Assembly (NCBI RefSeq): GCF_000019665.1
Contig: NC_010794.1
Span: forward strand, 744,001-808,000
Length of the DNA stretch: 64,000 nt
Reading direction: 5' to 3'
From: Methylacidiphilum infernorum V4
GTDB lineage: Bacteria > Verrucomicrobiota > Verrucomicrobiia > Methylacidiphilales > Methylacidiphilaceae
The notes below the pieces were generated by a model that worked only from the letters and a program-made list of their open reading frames with translations, was not told the origin of the DNA and did not search any database. The position numbers and the translations under genes are program-made. Below, piece after piece: positions 30,256 through 38,195 of this stretch; positions within the stretch are counted from its first letter, which is position 1, and the number at the start of each line of letters is the position of its first letter.

Positions 30256-30364
30256 CGAAAAAAAAGGTGGGCCGACCGAAGAGAAAGAAACTCTAAAAAA
30301 CTAATGGGATCGCTTTAGGCTAAAGGACCTCAGGGATCCAAGAGAAAAACGCGAGCAGGAATCC

Positions 30365-31171
30365 CTACTGGGTTTTCCAACCCAAGGCAACAAGAGCGAT
30401 AAGAAAGAAGCCGAGCCCGACTCGGTACCAAACAAAGGGAATAAAGGTATGGGTTTGGATGTAGGAAAGAAGCCATTTTACCGAGATAAAGGCCACGACC
30501 GCCGACACGCAAAAACCGGTAGCCAACGTTAATGGGGAATCGAGAGAAGGGTTTTTTAAAAAATGAGTTTCTTCGATCCATGCAAAAAGACTGGCTGCAA
30601 ACATGGTCGGTATGCCCAAAAGAAAGGCAAATTCCGTAGCCGCCGGCCGAGAAACGCCAAGAAGGACGGCCATCAATATGGTTGCCGCTGATCTTGAAAA
30701 TCCGGGTAGAACCCCCGCTACCACTTGACTTGCTCCTACGGCGATCGCCGTTGGCCAACTGATTTCTTCCACAAAGGATTGTCTCTGGCTGGAAACTTTT
30801 TCAGTAAAGTAAATCCAAAAAGCACCGCCGAATATAGCTATGATAACCGGTCCAAGGTCCTTGGGAAGCTCCCAACCCATTTTTTTCACCCATAATCCGA
30901 GAATGGACGTGATGATAAAGGCCACGGAAAGTTTCAGAAAGTAGGGGAGTTTTTCCCTATCCTTCCACAAGAAAAGAAAGCTCGATAGACGTTCTTTATA
31001 GATCAAGCATACCGCAAGCACCGCTCCGAGTTGAATAAAGATGTTGAAGGTTTCAGACCTTTCCCCAAGCCAGTGTTCTGCAACGAGCAGATGACCGGTG
31101 CTCGATATGGGAAGAAATTCGCTCAGCCCCTCTATAATCCCTAAAAGAATAGTTGGCCAGAGATCGTGCAT
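30365..31171 (-). CDS. uppP: Undecaprenyl-diphosphatase
   Basis: The 268-residue polytopic membrane protein has the BacA/UppP motifs LGIIEGLSEFLPISSTGHL at the N-terminus and VLPGFSRSAATI in the middle. The catalytic Glu and Ser/Arg residues lie in these two motifs. It dephosphorylates undecaprenyl diphosphate in the periplasm to recycle the peptidoglycan carrier lipid, and overexpression gives bacitracin resistance. Around eight membrane helices are predicted by hydrophobicity. It precedes the candidate nuclease gene by 109 bases on the same strand and follows the carboxypeptidase gene, so envelope genes are grouped here. Confidence 0.96.
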   Translation of the reverse strand: MHDLWPTILLGIIEGLSEFLPISSTGHLLVAEHWLGERSETFNIFIQLGAVLAVCLIYKERLSSFLFLWKDREKLPYFLKLSVAFIITSILGLWVKKMGWELPKDLGPVIIAIFGGAFWIYFTEKVSSQRQSFVEEISWPTAIAVGASQVVAGVLPGFSRSAATILMAVLLGVSRPAATEFAFLLGIPTMFAASLFAWIEETHFLKNPSLDSPLTLATGFCVSAVVAFISVKWLLSYIQTHTFIPFVWYRVGLGFFLIALVALGWKTQ

Positions 31172-31215
31172 AAATAGAATGGAGTCAAATAGAGCTTAAG
31201 CTTTCTTTAGGCGGA

Positions 31216-32157
31216 TTAAAACTTTTCTTCTGCCGTATACCGGGGTTTTAGTTGAGCAAAACCATAATCGAAGAGAAGACGGGCATCATACCATTTATCC
31301 GGACTGTGTAACAGGGTAAGATAGAGGGTATGTCCGTTTCTTTCGCAGGCTGCAGCATAAGTATGCAAGGAAATCCTGGTCCATCCGGTTTTTGCCGGTC
31401 CCATTCCCATGTAGCGACCCAGCAACCGGTTATGGTTATACATCACTCGACTAATCCCCCCGTTTTGAAAGTGAATTTTGCGGGTTTGGCAAATCTGGTT
31501 AATGGCCGGAATTTTTATCGCCGCTTGGAAAATGCGCATAAGATCCCGTGCAGTCGTGTATTGGCCCGGCTCAAAAAGGCCATGGGGATTAACAAAATGC
31601 GTGTTTACGCAGCCTAGGGACTGCGCTTTTTGATTCATTTCTTCAACGAACTTCTCCACTGAACCGCTGCAAGCCCGAGCAAGGGCTAACGCCGCATCGT
31701 TGCAGGAGCCGATTAAAAGTTCTTCAACCAGCTGGTTGACCGAGATGACTTCTCCTGCAATGAGTGGAACATGAGAAGGTTGGACAAGGGTGTCTTCTTT
31801 TTTAATTCTTACATCCCCTTTAAAACCGGTTTTTTCATAGACGAGCAAAGCGGTCATCAGCTTGGTTGTGCTGGCAGGGGCAAAGGGAACGTCATCGTTT
31901 TTGGCAAAGAGAACCTTATGGGTGGTGGCGTCGTATAACAAGACCCCACTGGCTTGAACAAGTGCAGAAACTTGTTCGTAGCTCAGGTTGCGAGGATTGC
32001 TTTCATGGGAGAGGTGCCGATGGCTTCTGGCCAAAAGGCTTGCAGAAAGGCTAAAGAATAAGACCGCGGGAAGGCCAAGCGATAAAAGCGGAAAAGGGAA
32101 AGCCCCCTTTACTCTTTGCACGAGCGATTGAAAAGGAAAAGAAATGAAAGCCCTCAT
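31216..32157 (-). CDS. D-alanyl-D-alanine carboxypeptidase (peptidase S11 family)
   Basis: The 313-residue protein has an N-terminal hydrophobic export segment (about residues 20-43). The three serine penicillin-binding motifs follow: Ser96-Thr-Thr-Lys99 in FAPASTTKLMTALL, the SCN triad in GSCNDAALALARA, and KTG in GPAKTGWT. S11 enzymes trim the terminal D-Ala of peptidoglycan stem peptides. The C-terminal domain and amphipathic anchor of PBP5 are absent, so this is a short, single-domain type like some DacF/DacB relatives. It lies 44 bases upstream of uppP on the minus strand and probably shares its transcript. Confidence 0.92.
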   Translation of the reverse strand: MRAFISFPFQSLVQRVKGAFPFPLLSLGLPAVLFFSLSASLLARSHRHLSHESNPRNLSYEQVSALVQASGVLLYDATTHKVLFAKNDDVPFAPASTTKLMTALLVYEKTGFKGDVRIKKEDTLVQPSHVPLIAGEVISVNQLVEELLIGSCNDAALALARACSGSVEKFVEEMNQKAQSLGCVNTHFVNPHGLFEPGQYTTARDLMRIFQAAIKIPAINQICQTRKIHFQNGGISRVMYNHNRLLGRYMGMGPAKTGWTRISLHTYAAACERNGHTLYLTLLHSPDKWYDARLLFDYGFAQLKPRYTAEEKF

Positions 32158-32195
32158 AATTTACATTTTTGAACAATTATATTTATCTTGTGGCT

Positions 32196-32432
32196 TTACT
32201 GTCCAGAACTATTTTGAGCCGACAAACGATTGATTTTTTTTTGTACATCCCGCATCCCTATTTTCCCCTTTAAAAAAGACCGGTCTTCAGGCGATCCCAA
32301 CAAGAAGCTTTCAGTTCCAGTTTGATCGATAAAAAGGCAAAAAAAACAACTCCCCTCAACTGGATAACGCTGAGAGAATGTCCCCAGTTTTTCTTTCCTT
32401 GAATTCAATCCAAAAAGTTGCTCGGCCTTCAA
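32196..32432 (-). CDS. Small protein of unknown function, TTG start
   Basis: This 78-residue frame lies in the 339-base gap between the carboxypeptidase gene and the 34-residue ribosomal-type gene, in the same direction as both. A good Shine-Dalgarno, AAGGAG (complement of 32441-32446), sits 8 bases upstream of a TTG at 32432. The sequence has a CFFC motif, a GTESFLLGSPEDRSFLKGKIG stretch that reads like a folded domain (cited region about residues 41-61) and a basic helical end. I recognise no family. The ribosome-binding site and codon use argue for a real gene, but it could be chance. Confidence 0.42.
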   Translation of the reverse strand: MKAEQLFGLNSRKEKLGTFSQRYPVEGSCFFCLFIDQTGTESFLLGSPEDRSFLKGKIGMRDVQKKINRLSAQNSSGQ

Positions 32433-32496
32433 GTGCAAAACTCCTTAGCTTTTAAAATAACGGCTATAAACTTCCTGGATTAAAAAGGAATGCCCA

Positions 32497-32601
32497 CTAT
32501 GCCTTATATCGGAGTCTTTTTTTATGCCGGTTTTCACGCCTTCGCTTGCGGCGTTTATGCTTATTCATTTTTGCCTTGCGGCGTTTTTTAAGTGATCCCA
32601 T
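32497..32601 (-). CDS. AURKAIP1/COX24-domain small ribosomal protein (bS22-like), 34 residues
   Basis: The frame starts at ATG 32601 and stops at TAG 32497. It encodes a 34-residue peptide beginning MGSLKKRRKAKMNKHKRR, of which more than half is Lys or Arg. This is the pattern of the short bacterial AURKAIP1/COX24 family, related to mitochondrial mS38 and the bS22 protein seen on mycobacterial ribosomes. It probably binds rRNA on the small subunit. It follows hisG by 13 bases. It is easily missed because of its length. Family assignment is from the MG.KKRR.KM.KHK.RK pattern. Confidence 0.82.
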   Translation of the reverse strand: MGSLKKRRKAKMNKHKRRKRRRENRHKKRLRYKA

Positions 32602-32614
32602 GTGCTATAAATTT

Positions 32615-33493
32615 TTAGTAAATGATTTTGTTTAAAGAATATTCGATGATCCCTTCGGCTCCCATTTCTTTTAATTGAGGGGCCAGATCCCTCACCTTGC
32701 TTTCATCAAGGATCGTTTCTACGGCTACCCATTGACCATCAGCCAATGGAGAGACAGTAGGATTTCGCAGCGAGGGTAAAATCTTTAAAATAGCGCTTAA
32801 ATTTTCCTTGGGAACGTTCATCTTCAGCCCGACCTTGTTTCGGGCATTTAAAGCTGATTGCAAAAGAAGGGCCATGGAGGAAAGTTTTCTTCTTTTTTCC
32901 TGGTCAGCCCAAACCTTGTGTGAACAGATGAATTGGGGAAAGCTTTCCAGGATGGTGTCAACGATCCGCAAGTGGTTGGCTCTTAACGAAGAGCCTGTTT
33001 CGGTGATATCCACGATGGCATCGACCAGTTCGGGTACTTTGACTTCGGTAGCTCCCCAAGAAAATTCAACATGGGCTTCTACACCGATTTTGTTGAGATA
33101 TTGCTTAACCAGGTTAACCGCTTCAGTCGCTATCCATTTGCCTTGCAAGTCGGAGGGCTTGCGCACGGGTGAATTTTCATGAACGGCCAACACCCACTTG
33201 ACGGGAGAAGAGGTGGATTTGTTGTATTTTAATTCGCAAATAATATGCACATCGGCGTTGTTTTCCAAGATCCAATCTTTACCCGTAATCCCACAGTCCA
33301 AAAAACCTTGTTCCACGTACCGCGCTATTTCTTGGGGTCTCACAAGCCTGACCTCCAGTTCGTTGTCATCTATGGCTGGCCTGTAAGCACGGTTGCTGCG
33401 CGCAACGATATAACCGGCTTTTTCAAAAAGCTCCATCGTTGCTTCTTCTAAACTGCCTTTGGGCAGTCCAATCCTCAATTTCAAACCACTCAT
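32615..33493 (-). CDS. hisG: ATP phosphoribosyltransferase, long form
   Basis: The 292-residue protein is of the long, HisZ-independent type. The catalytic part has [52 protein letters not shown] in two adjoining pieces and [14 protein letters not shown]. The last ~75 residues form the ACT-like regulatory domain ([23 protein letters not shown]) through which histidine inhibits the long form. It makes N1-phosphoribosyl-ATP, the first step of histidine synthesis. No other his gene is adjacent. The small ribosomal-type gene follows 13 bases downstream. Confidence 0.95.
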
Positions 33494-33620
33494 AAACCAC
33501 TCATGGGAAAGACAAAAACTCTATTCAATCTTTAATTTTTGTAAAGATATTTTTGTTTAATTTTCTAGGCAACGCCAAAAACGGGGCAAAGGGGAGGCTT
33601 GGTAGGGTTAAATACCTGCA

Positions 33621-34124
33621 TCAGCCGGTTTCTTCGGGTTCTTCTTCCCGGGCAAGATCTTCTACAAGCAGCTTGTACACCGTGGGCAGGTCGTCAGGAT
33701 GAACGCGCGTATTCCCTATGATGGTAATGAAGTTGGTGTCATTGCGCCAGCGCGGGACAAGATGCCAATGCAGGTGGTTTTCTATTCCTGCGCCGGCTGC
33801 AGCTCCGATGTTTAATCCCACGTTAAATCCATGAGGAGAAAAGACTCTTTGGATGCTTTTGCATAATCTCTTAAGGGTATATAAGCATTCTAGGATTTCT
33901 GTTTCCGTCAATTCCGTGATGCTCTTGATGATTCTATAGGGGACAACCATGCAGTGGGCGGTGTTGTAAGGATAACGGTTCAGCAAAGAAAAAGTGACTT
34001 TTCCCCGGGTTAAAACAAAATTCTTTTCATCCTCCTGACTTTGAGCGATGATTTCAAAAAGATGATCTCTTTCCGTTTCTTTTCCAAAATAGGCTTTTCT
34101 CCAAGGCGCCCAAAGATATTCCAT
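33621..34124 (-). CDS. HIT-family protein, Ap4A phosphorylase-like
   Basis: The 167-residue protein opens with EYLWAPWRKAYF and contains NRYPYNTAHCMVVPYR, GFNVGLNIGAAAGAGI, the histidine triad HLHWHLVPRW and a DTNFI segment. This is the pattern of the bacterial HIT branch related to diadenosine tetraphosphate phosphorylase. The central His of the triad would form the nucleotidyl intermediate. The usual GD before TNF reads ND here. It is divergent from holA, with only 26 bases between the start codons, so the promoters must overlap or lie within the coding regions. Confidence 0.88.
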   Translation of the reverse strand: MEYLWAPWRKAYFGKETERDHLFEIIAQSQEDEKNFVLTRGKVTFSLLNRYPYNTAHCMVVPYRIIKSITELTETEILECLYTLKRLCKSIQRVFSPHGFNVGLNIGAAAGAGIENHLHWHLVPRWRNDTNFITIIGNTRVHPDDLPTVYKLLVEDLAREEEPEETG

Positions 34125-34150
34125 GGCATTTAGATTTTATTCATTAATCG

Positions 34151-35281
34151 ATGAAAGGTAAAGAGAACAAAAAGAGCCGGGTTTTTATTTTTGGAGGAGA
34201 AGATTTTTACGAAGCGCAGAAAAAAGCATTAGCCTTTGTTGAAAAATGTAAGCAACAAAACCCGAGCATAGAAATAGTGAGCCTTGCGGATGAGCCGGAA
34301 ACTGCCTCTAACTCCCTTGTCCTGCTTAGGCATTTGAAGGAAGAAATCTTAACCCCTCCCCTCTTTGAAGACTTGAAACTTCTCTTTTGGAAAAATGCGC
34401 GTTTTTTAGCTGTCGGCGGCTTAGCTGAGAAAACGATAGAACAAGAGGTTGGAGAAATTTTCAAAATCCTAAGGGAAAGCCCTCCCGACTATCTCATCGT
34501 TGTTATTCTTGCCGAATCCATAGACAAAAGAAAAAAACTTTTCCAAGAGCTCAAATCGAACTTTCAGCTGGAACTTACAGATAAGCTCGATCCTTCGGAT
34601 TCCTCTTCGATCATGGAGGTGATGAATAAGTTGGAAGAAAAGGGGATTGAAGGGGATGTAAACTTAGCACTCCAGCTTTTGATCGAATCGGGGTCTCAGC
34701 GTTCCCTCCTGGACATGGAAATGGAAAAGCTCTCTATCTATCTTGGAGGAAAGGGAAAAATAGACGAAAAAGCTTTATCCGACCTGTTTTGTGGGAGGAG
34801 AGAGACGGTGATATGGAGATTTTGCGATCTTGTAATGGCGGCGAAATTTGACTTGGCTTTTGTAGAACTGCAATACTTGTTGCAGGAAGGCGGTTCGGAA
34901 ATAGGCATTATCCTTGCATTAGCACAAAGAATTTTTTGGGCCTGCTTAGGCTTGCTTTTAATCGAAAAGGGCTTGCTCCAATTCCAAGCAAAAGGGAAAT
35001 ATTCGAAACTTCATATCACCGAAGAAGGTTATTTCTTTTACCCTAAAAAGAAGACCGGGGAGGAAGTCAACCAGTGGGTTTTTGGCCGCAACCTCGAACA
35101 GGCCCAGGGCTTGGGATTGGATTTTTGGTTGTGGGCTTTTCAGCAAACCTCTGAAACTTACAGGAAACTCATTTCGAGTAGTCTTTCTTTAGAACTTAAA
35201 GCCAAAGTATTAGAAAGGCTTATCATAAAAATGAAAAACCGCTTTGACGAATTTAAAACTTGTCCTTTGCCCGGGAATTGA
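34151..35281 (+). CDS. holA: DNA polymerase III subunit delta
   Basis: The 376-residue protein has HolA architecture: an N-terminal domain beginning VFIFGGEDFYEAQKKAL, a PPLFEDLKLLFWKNARFL segment equivalent to the clamp-contact strand, a middle domain with DMEMEKLSIYLGGKGKIDEKAL and a C-terminal collar helix region (FWLWAFQQTSETYRKLISS). HolA opens the beta clamp as part of the clamp loader. Sequence conservation in this family is low, so the call rests on motif order, length and the LxMEMEKL motif. Confidence 0.85.
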   Translation: MKGKENKKSRVFIFGGEDFYEAQKKALAFVEKCKQQNPSIEIVSLADEPETASNSLVLLRHLKEEILTPPLFEDLKLLFWKNARFLAVGGLAEKTIEQEVGEIFKILRESPPDYLIVVILAESIDKRKKLFQELKSNFQLELTDKLDPSDSSSIMEVMNKLEEKGIEGDVNLALQLLIESGSQRSLLDMEMEKLSIYLGGKGKIDEKALSDLFCGRRETVIWRFCDLVMAAKFDLAFVELQYLLQEGGSEIGIILALAQRIFWACLGLLLIEKGLLQFQAKGKYSKLHITEEGYFFYPKKKTGEEVNQWVFGRNLEQAQGLGLDFWLWAFQQTSETYRKLISSSLSLELKAKVLERLIIKMKNRFDEFKTCPLPGN

Positions 35282-35377
35282 TCCTTTTTTTTAAGAGTGC
35301 TATAAAAAAGGGGAGGAAAAATCTTTTCTATCCGGTTCAAATTGGAAATAGTAGATTTTTTATAGAGGATTAGGCTA

Positions 35378-36142
35378 ATGGCTGCGATTAAAGAGAAAAC
35401 GCAATCCGTAGATCTTTCCCTCATTATTCCCTTTCATAACGAGGCTGAAAATATTCCCGCTTTGCTTGCCGAGCTTGACCACTGCCTGGATTCTTTGGGG
35501 CTGCAGGTTGAAATCATCATGGTCAATGACGGCAGTACCGATAGTTACCCACGGCCATCCTCGACTCCGAGATTTCCCATAATATGGCTGGATCTGACGC
35601 AGAGAAGCGGACAGAGTGCAGCCATGTATTTTGGAATTAGCCAAGCTTCAGGTCGCTATGTGGCTTTTATGGATGCGGATTTGCAGAATGATCCAAGAGA
35701 TCTTAAAATACTGTACTCTCAATTAAAAGCCGAAGGGCTTGACCTGATTACCGGGTTGCGTAGGGATAGGAAAGACAGCTGGTTTAGAAAGATTTCTTCC
35801 AGGATTGCCAATACCATTCGTTCCTTGCTTTTGGCGGATAACACCAAGGACACGGGCTGTTCGTTGAAAATAATGACGGTGGAATTGGCCAGGAGACTTC
35901 CCGGCTGGAACGGAATGCACCGGTTTATCCCGGCCCTGGCCCTTGCCATGGGGTTTAAGGTGGGAGAATGCCCGGTCAATCACCGTCCTAGAAGAGCCGG
36001 GAAAAGCAAGGTTGTTTCATGGAGAAGGGCGATACAAGCCACCGTTGACCTGGTTGGCATGGTCTGGCTTAGTAAAAGACAATTTAAGGGTCGACTCCAT
36101 GTTCCCTCTCCGAGCGATCTGAAAAAGAATATTAATTCTTAA
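35378..36142 (+). CDS. Family 2 glycosyltransferase, polyprenyl-phosphate type
   Basis: The 254-residue protein has LSLIIPFHNEAENIPALL, the nucleotide-binding VNDGSTDS, SGQSAAMYFGI, the DXD-like MDADLQNDP and the TKDTGCSLKIM and NHRPRRAGKSKV segments. These match the dolichol/undecaprenyl-phosphate sugar transferase group (ArnC/DPM1-like). No C-terminal membrane helices are present, unlike GtrB or ArnC, so the enzyme is probably cytosolic or peripherally bound. The sugar is not predictable. It has an AGAGGAT ribosome-binding site and ends 22 bases before the convergent adk gene. Confidence 0.88.
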   Translation: MAAIKEKTQSVDLSLIIPFHNEAENIPALLAELDHCLDSLGLQVEIIMVNDGSTDSYPRPSSTPRFPIIWLDLTQRSGQSAAMYFGISQASGRYVAFMDADLQNDPRDLKILYSQLKAEGLDLITGLRRDRKDSWFRKISSRIANTIRSLLLADNTKDTGCSLKIMTVELARRLPGWNGMHRFIPALALAMGFKVGECPVNHRPRRAGKSKVVSWRRAIQATVDLVGMVWLSKRQFKGRLHVPSPSDLKKNINS

Positions 36143-36164
36143 AACTTGCAAAAGGAGCTTTTTC

Positions 36165-36749
36165 CTAGGGTAAAGGTTCTAAGATCTGGCGTAATACCTG
36201 GTAAGGCATCCTCGTGCAGTCGATCTCTTTCAGTCTTTCAGAGGGAAAAAGTTCTAACAGGGGTTTTGTTTCCTTTTCATAGACCTCGAAGCGCTTTTGG
36301 ATGACTTCTTCGGTGTCATCCACGCGATGATCGGAAGAGGCCCTTCCCTTAAGCCGGGCTTCCAGGATAGAACGGTCAGGACAATGGAGATGATAAACAT
36401 AAAGGACTTCAACCTGCTCCGAGAGGATGTGCCATTGGCTGACATTGCGGGGAAGCCCATCCAGGACCAGGTAATCGAGCTTGGGACGAAACCTTCCCTC
36501 GGTGATCACTTTCTCCATGTAAGAGCAAAAGAGCTGGATGGTGATTTCATCCGGCACGAGCAGTCCCTTGGAGGAATATTCCAGGAATGTTTTTCCTACC
36601 GGACTTTGAGCATTGACGGAACGGAAAAGTTCTCCAGAGGAAAAGTGGAAAAAACCGGGAATTGTTCCCAATATTTTACCTTGCGTTCCCTTCCCGGAAC
36701 CGGGAGCGCCTATGAGCAAAAGAGAGTTGTATTTCACCTTGGCTTTCAA
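36165..36749 (-). CDS. adk: Adenylate kinase, short-lid form
   Basis: The 194-residue protein has the P-loop LLIGAPGSGKGTQ, FHFSSGELFR, the AMP-binding LDYLVLDGLPRN and RVDDTEEVIQKRFEVYEKET. The usual lid domain with a zinc-binding or H-bonded insert is reduced to a short RLKGRASSDHRVDD loop, typical of short adenylate kinases. The frame starts at TTG 36749; a GTG four codons later is the alternative, and no ATG fits. It interconverts ATP, AMP and ADP. This is away from the ribosomal secY-adk position, so a second copy elsewhere is possible. Confidence 0.88.
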   Translation of the reverse strand: MKAKVKYNSLLLIGAPGSGKGTQGKILGTIPGFFHFSSGELFRSVNAQSPVGKTFLEYSSKGLLVPDEITIQLFCSYMEKVITEGRFRPKLDYLVLDGLPRNVSQWHILSEQVEVLYVYHLHCPDRSILEARLKGRASSDHRVDDTEEVIQKRFEVYEKETKPLLELFPSERLKEIDCTRMPYQVLRQILEPLP

Positions 36750-36907
36750 TCCAGTTTATTAAAATGCAAATATATAAAAAGCAAGCAATATTCAATCAAG
36801 GTTGCCAATGGCATTTTAATTAATAAACTTAAAAGAAATAATTCATGACTTTTCTCTCTAATTTTTTTTAAATTACCAGAGCGGGATACAAACATATTTT
36901 TTTGACT

Positions 36908-37699
36908 ATGAATTTAGACTTCTTTTTATATTATCGTTTACTTTTTTGGGCGGCAGCCGTGGAGGAGGGGACGGCAAAATCGATAACCGTCTTTGATCTT
37001 CTCAAATCCGGAGGATGGGTCATCATCCCCCTTTTTTTTATCTCTTTTCTCGTAGTCGCCTTGATATTCTATTATTTTATTTCCATCCGCATTTCTGCCG
37101 TGTGGACAAAGGATCTCGACAGGAGGGTGGAAAATGCCCTCCGGAAAGGGGACTTGTCCTTGGTTTCAGAAGCAATTAAAAATCGATCTGAAGGCTGTGC
37201 CCGCCTTTTAAAAGAAGTGATCGGTTTTTTATCGAAACACAAGGATGCCGACCTTCATTCGGTCATCTCGGTATCCGAGGCTTTTGGAAGTGGGTTTGCT
37301 TCACTGCTCAACCAGCGGATCCTTTACCTGCTCGATGCGGGTGTTATTGCCCCCATGTTGGGTCTTTTTGGCACGGTGGTGGGGATTTTAAGATCATTTG
37401 GTTCGATCGCCGCCGAACCCTCTCCCATGAGGACGCTGTTGCTTGCCGGTGGGGTTTCACAAGCCCTTGTCTCTACGGCTATCGGGCTTATTGTGGGCAT
37501 TACGGCCATGTTCTTCTATTCTTTCTTTAGGGGCAGGGTCCAGTATCTCATTTCTGTTTTTGAAGAGCGGTCCGCCTTATGGGTACAAGAAATTTTTCTT
37601 TTGAATAAAAAATATTTAAGTAAGTCTTCCACCGAACTGAAAGCGGTTGCTTCTTCGCCTTTTGACGAGGGCGAGGACAACGAGGAACACAAAGAATAA
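36908..37699 (+). CDS. MotA/TolQ/ExbB-family proton channel protein
   Basis: The ~263-residue protein has an N-terminal hydrophobic segment, a second helix (WVIIPLFFISFLVVALIFYYF) given here as residues ~39-59, a cytoplasmic domain and the paired C-terminal helices of the family. Those helices hold the signature GVIAPMLGLFGTVVGILRSF and ALVSTAIGLIVGITAMFFYSF (positions ~150-210). ExbB/TolQ pentamers conduct protons and energise TonB- or TolA-type partners. The Thr in GTVVG and the Thr in STAIGL, which line the channel, are retained. ATG 36908 is preferred over TTG 36902. The extra N-terminal segment is unusual for TolQ. Confidence 0.92.
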   Translation: MNLDFFLYYRLLFWAAAVEEGTAKSITVFDLLKSGGWVIIPLFFISFLVVALIFYYFISIRISAVWTKDLDRRVENALRKGDLSLVSEAIKNRSEGCARLLKEVIGFLSKHKDADLHSVISVSEAFGSGFASLLNQRILYLLDAGVIAPMLGLFGTVVGILRSFGSIAAEPSPMRTLLLAGGVSQALVSTAIGLIVGITAMFFYSFFRGRVQYLISVFEERSALWVQEIFLLNKKYLSKSSTELKAVASSPFDEGEDNEEHKE

Positions 37700-37720
37700 A
37701 AGAAAGGTCCCTTATAGCCT

Positions 37721-38149
37721 ATGAATTTTAGAAAAAGAGTAGCCACAGAACAAATAGGATTGCAACTGGCTCCTATGATAGATGTCATCCTGTTTTTGCT
37801 TTCCTTTTTCCTGTTGACCTGGAATTTGGCTAGATACGAAGCGGATCTCGAGGTGAAAATCCCAAAGGCCAAAAACGGAGAATTGCCCAAAAGACTTCCC
37901 GGAGAAGTCATCATCAACATAACCAAGGATGGCCAAGTCAATCTCAATCGGAGGGTGGTGTCTGCGCAGGAACTGGAAGAAATCATAAAAGGGGTGATTC
38001 AACAGTACCCGGACCAGGCGATCATTATCCGTGCCGATGAAGATACCTCTTACAAAGAAGTCATCAAGGTCTTGGATGTGTGTCGTGGAGTAAACGCTTG
38101 GAACATAGCCTTTGCCACGAACCGGCCGGATATGACCTCTTCCCGATAA
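37721..38149 (+). CDS. ExbD/TolR-family proton channel protein
   Basis: The 142-residue protein has one membrane helix near the N-terminus containing the essential aspartate (LAPMIDVILFLLSFFLLT). A periplasmic domain with VIINITKDGQVNLN and IIIRADEDTSYKEVIKVLD follows. This is standard for ExbD/TolR, which pairs with ExbB/TolQ to use the proton gradient. The gene lies 21 bases after the ExbB-like gene. The periplasmic domain is expected to dimerise and to bind the TonB/TolA-like partner or peptidoglycan. Confidence 0.93.
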   Translation: MNFRKRVATEQIGLQLAPMIDVILFLLSFFLLTWNLARYEADLEVKIPKAKNGELPKRLPGEVIINITKDGQVNLNRRVVSAQELEEIIKGVIQQYPDQAIIIRADEDTSYKEVIKVLDVCRGVNAWNIAFATNRPDMTSSR

Positions 38150-38195
38150 AGGATAAGAATGAATACTGGTTTTAAAGTCTCGGTAACTTAAAGGA

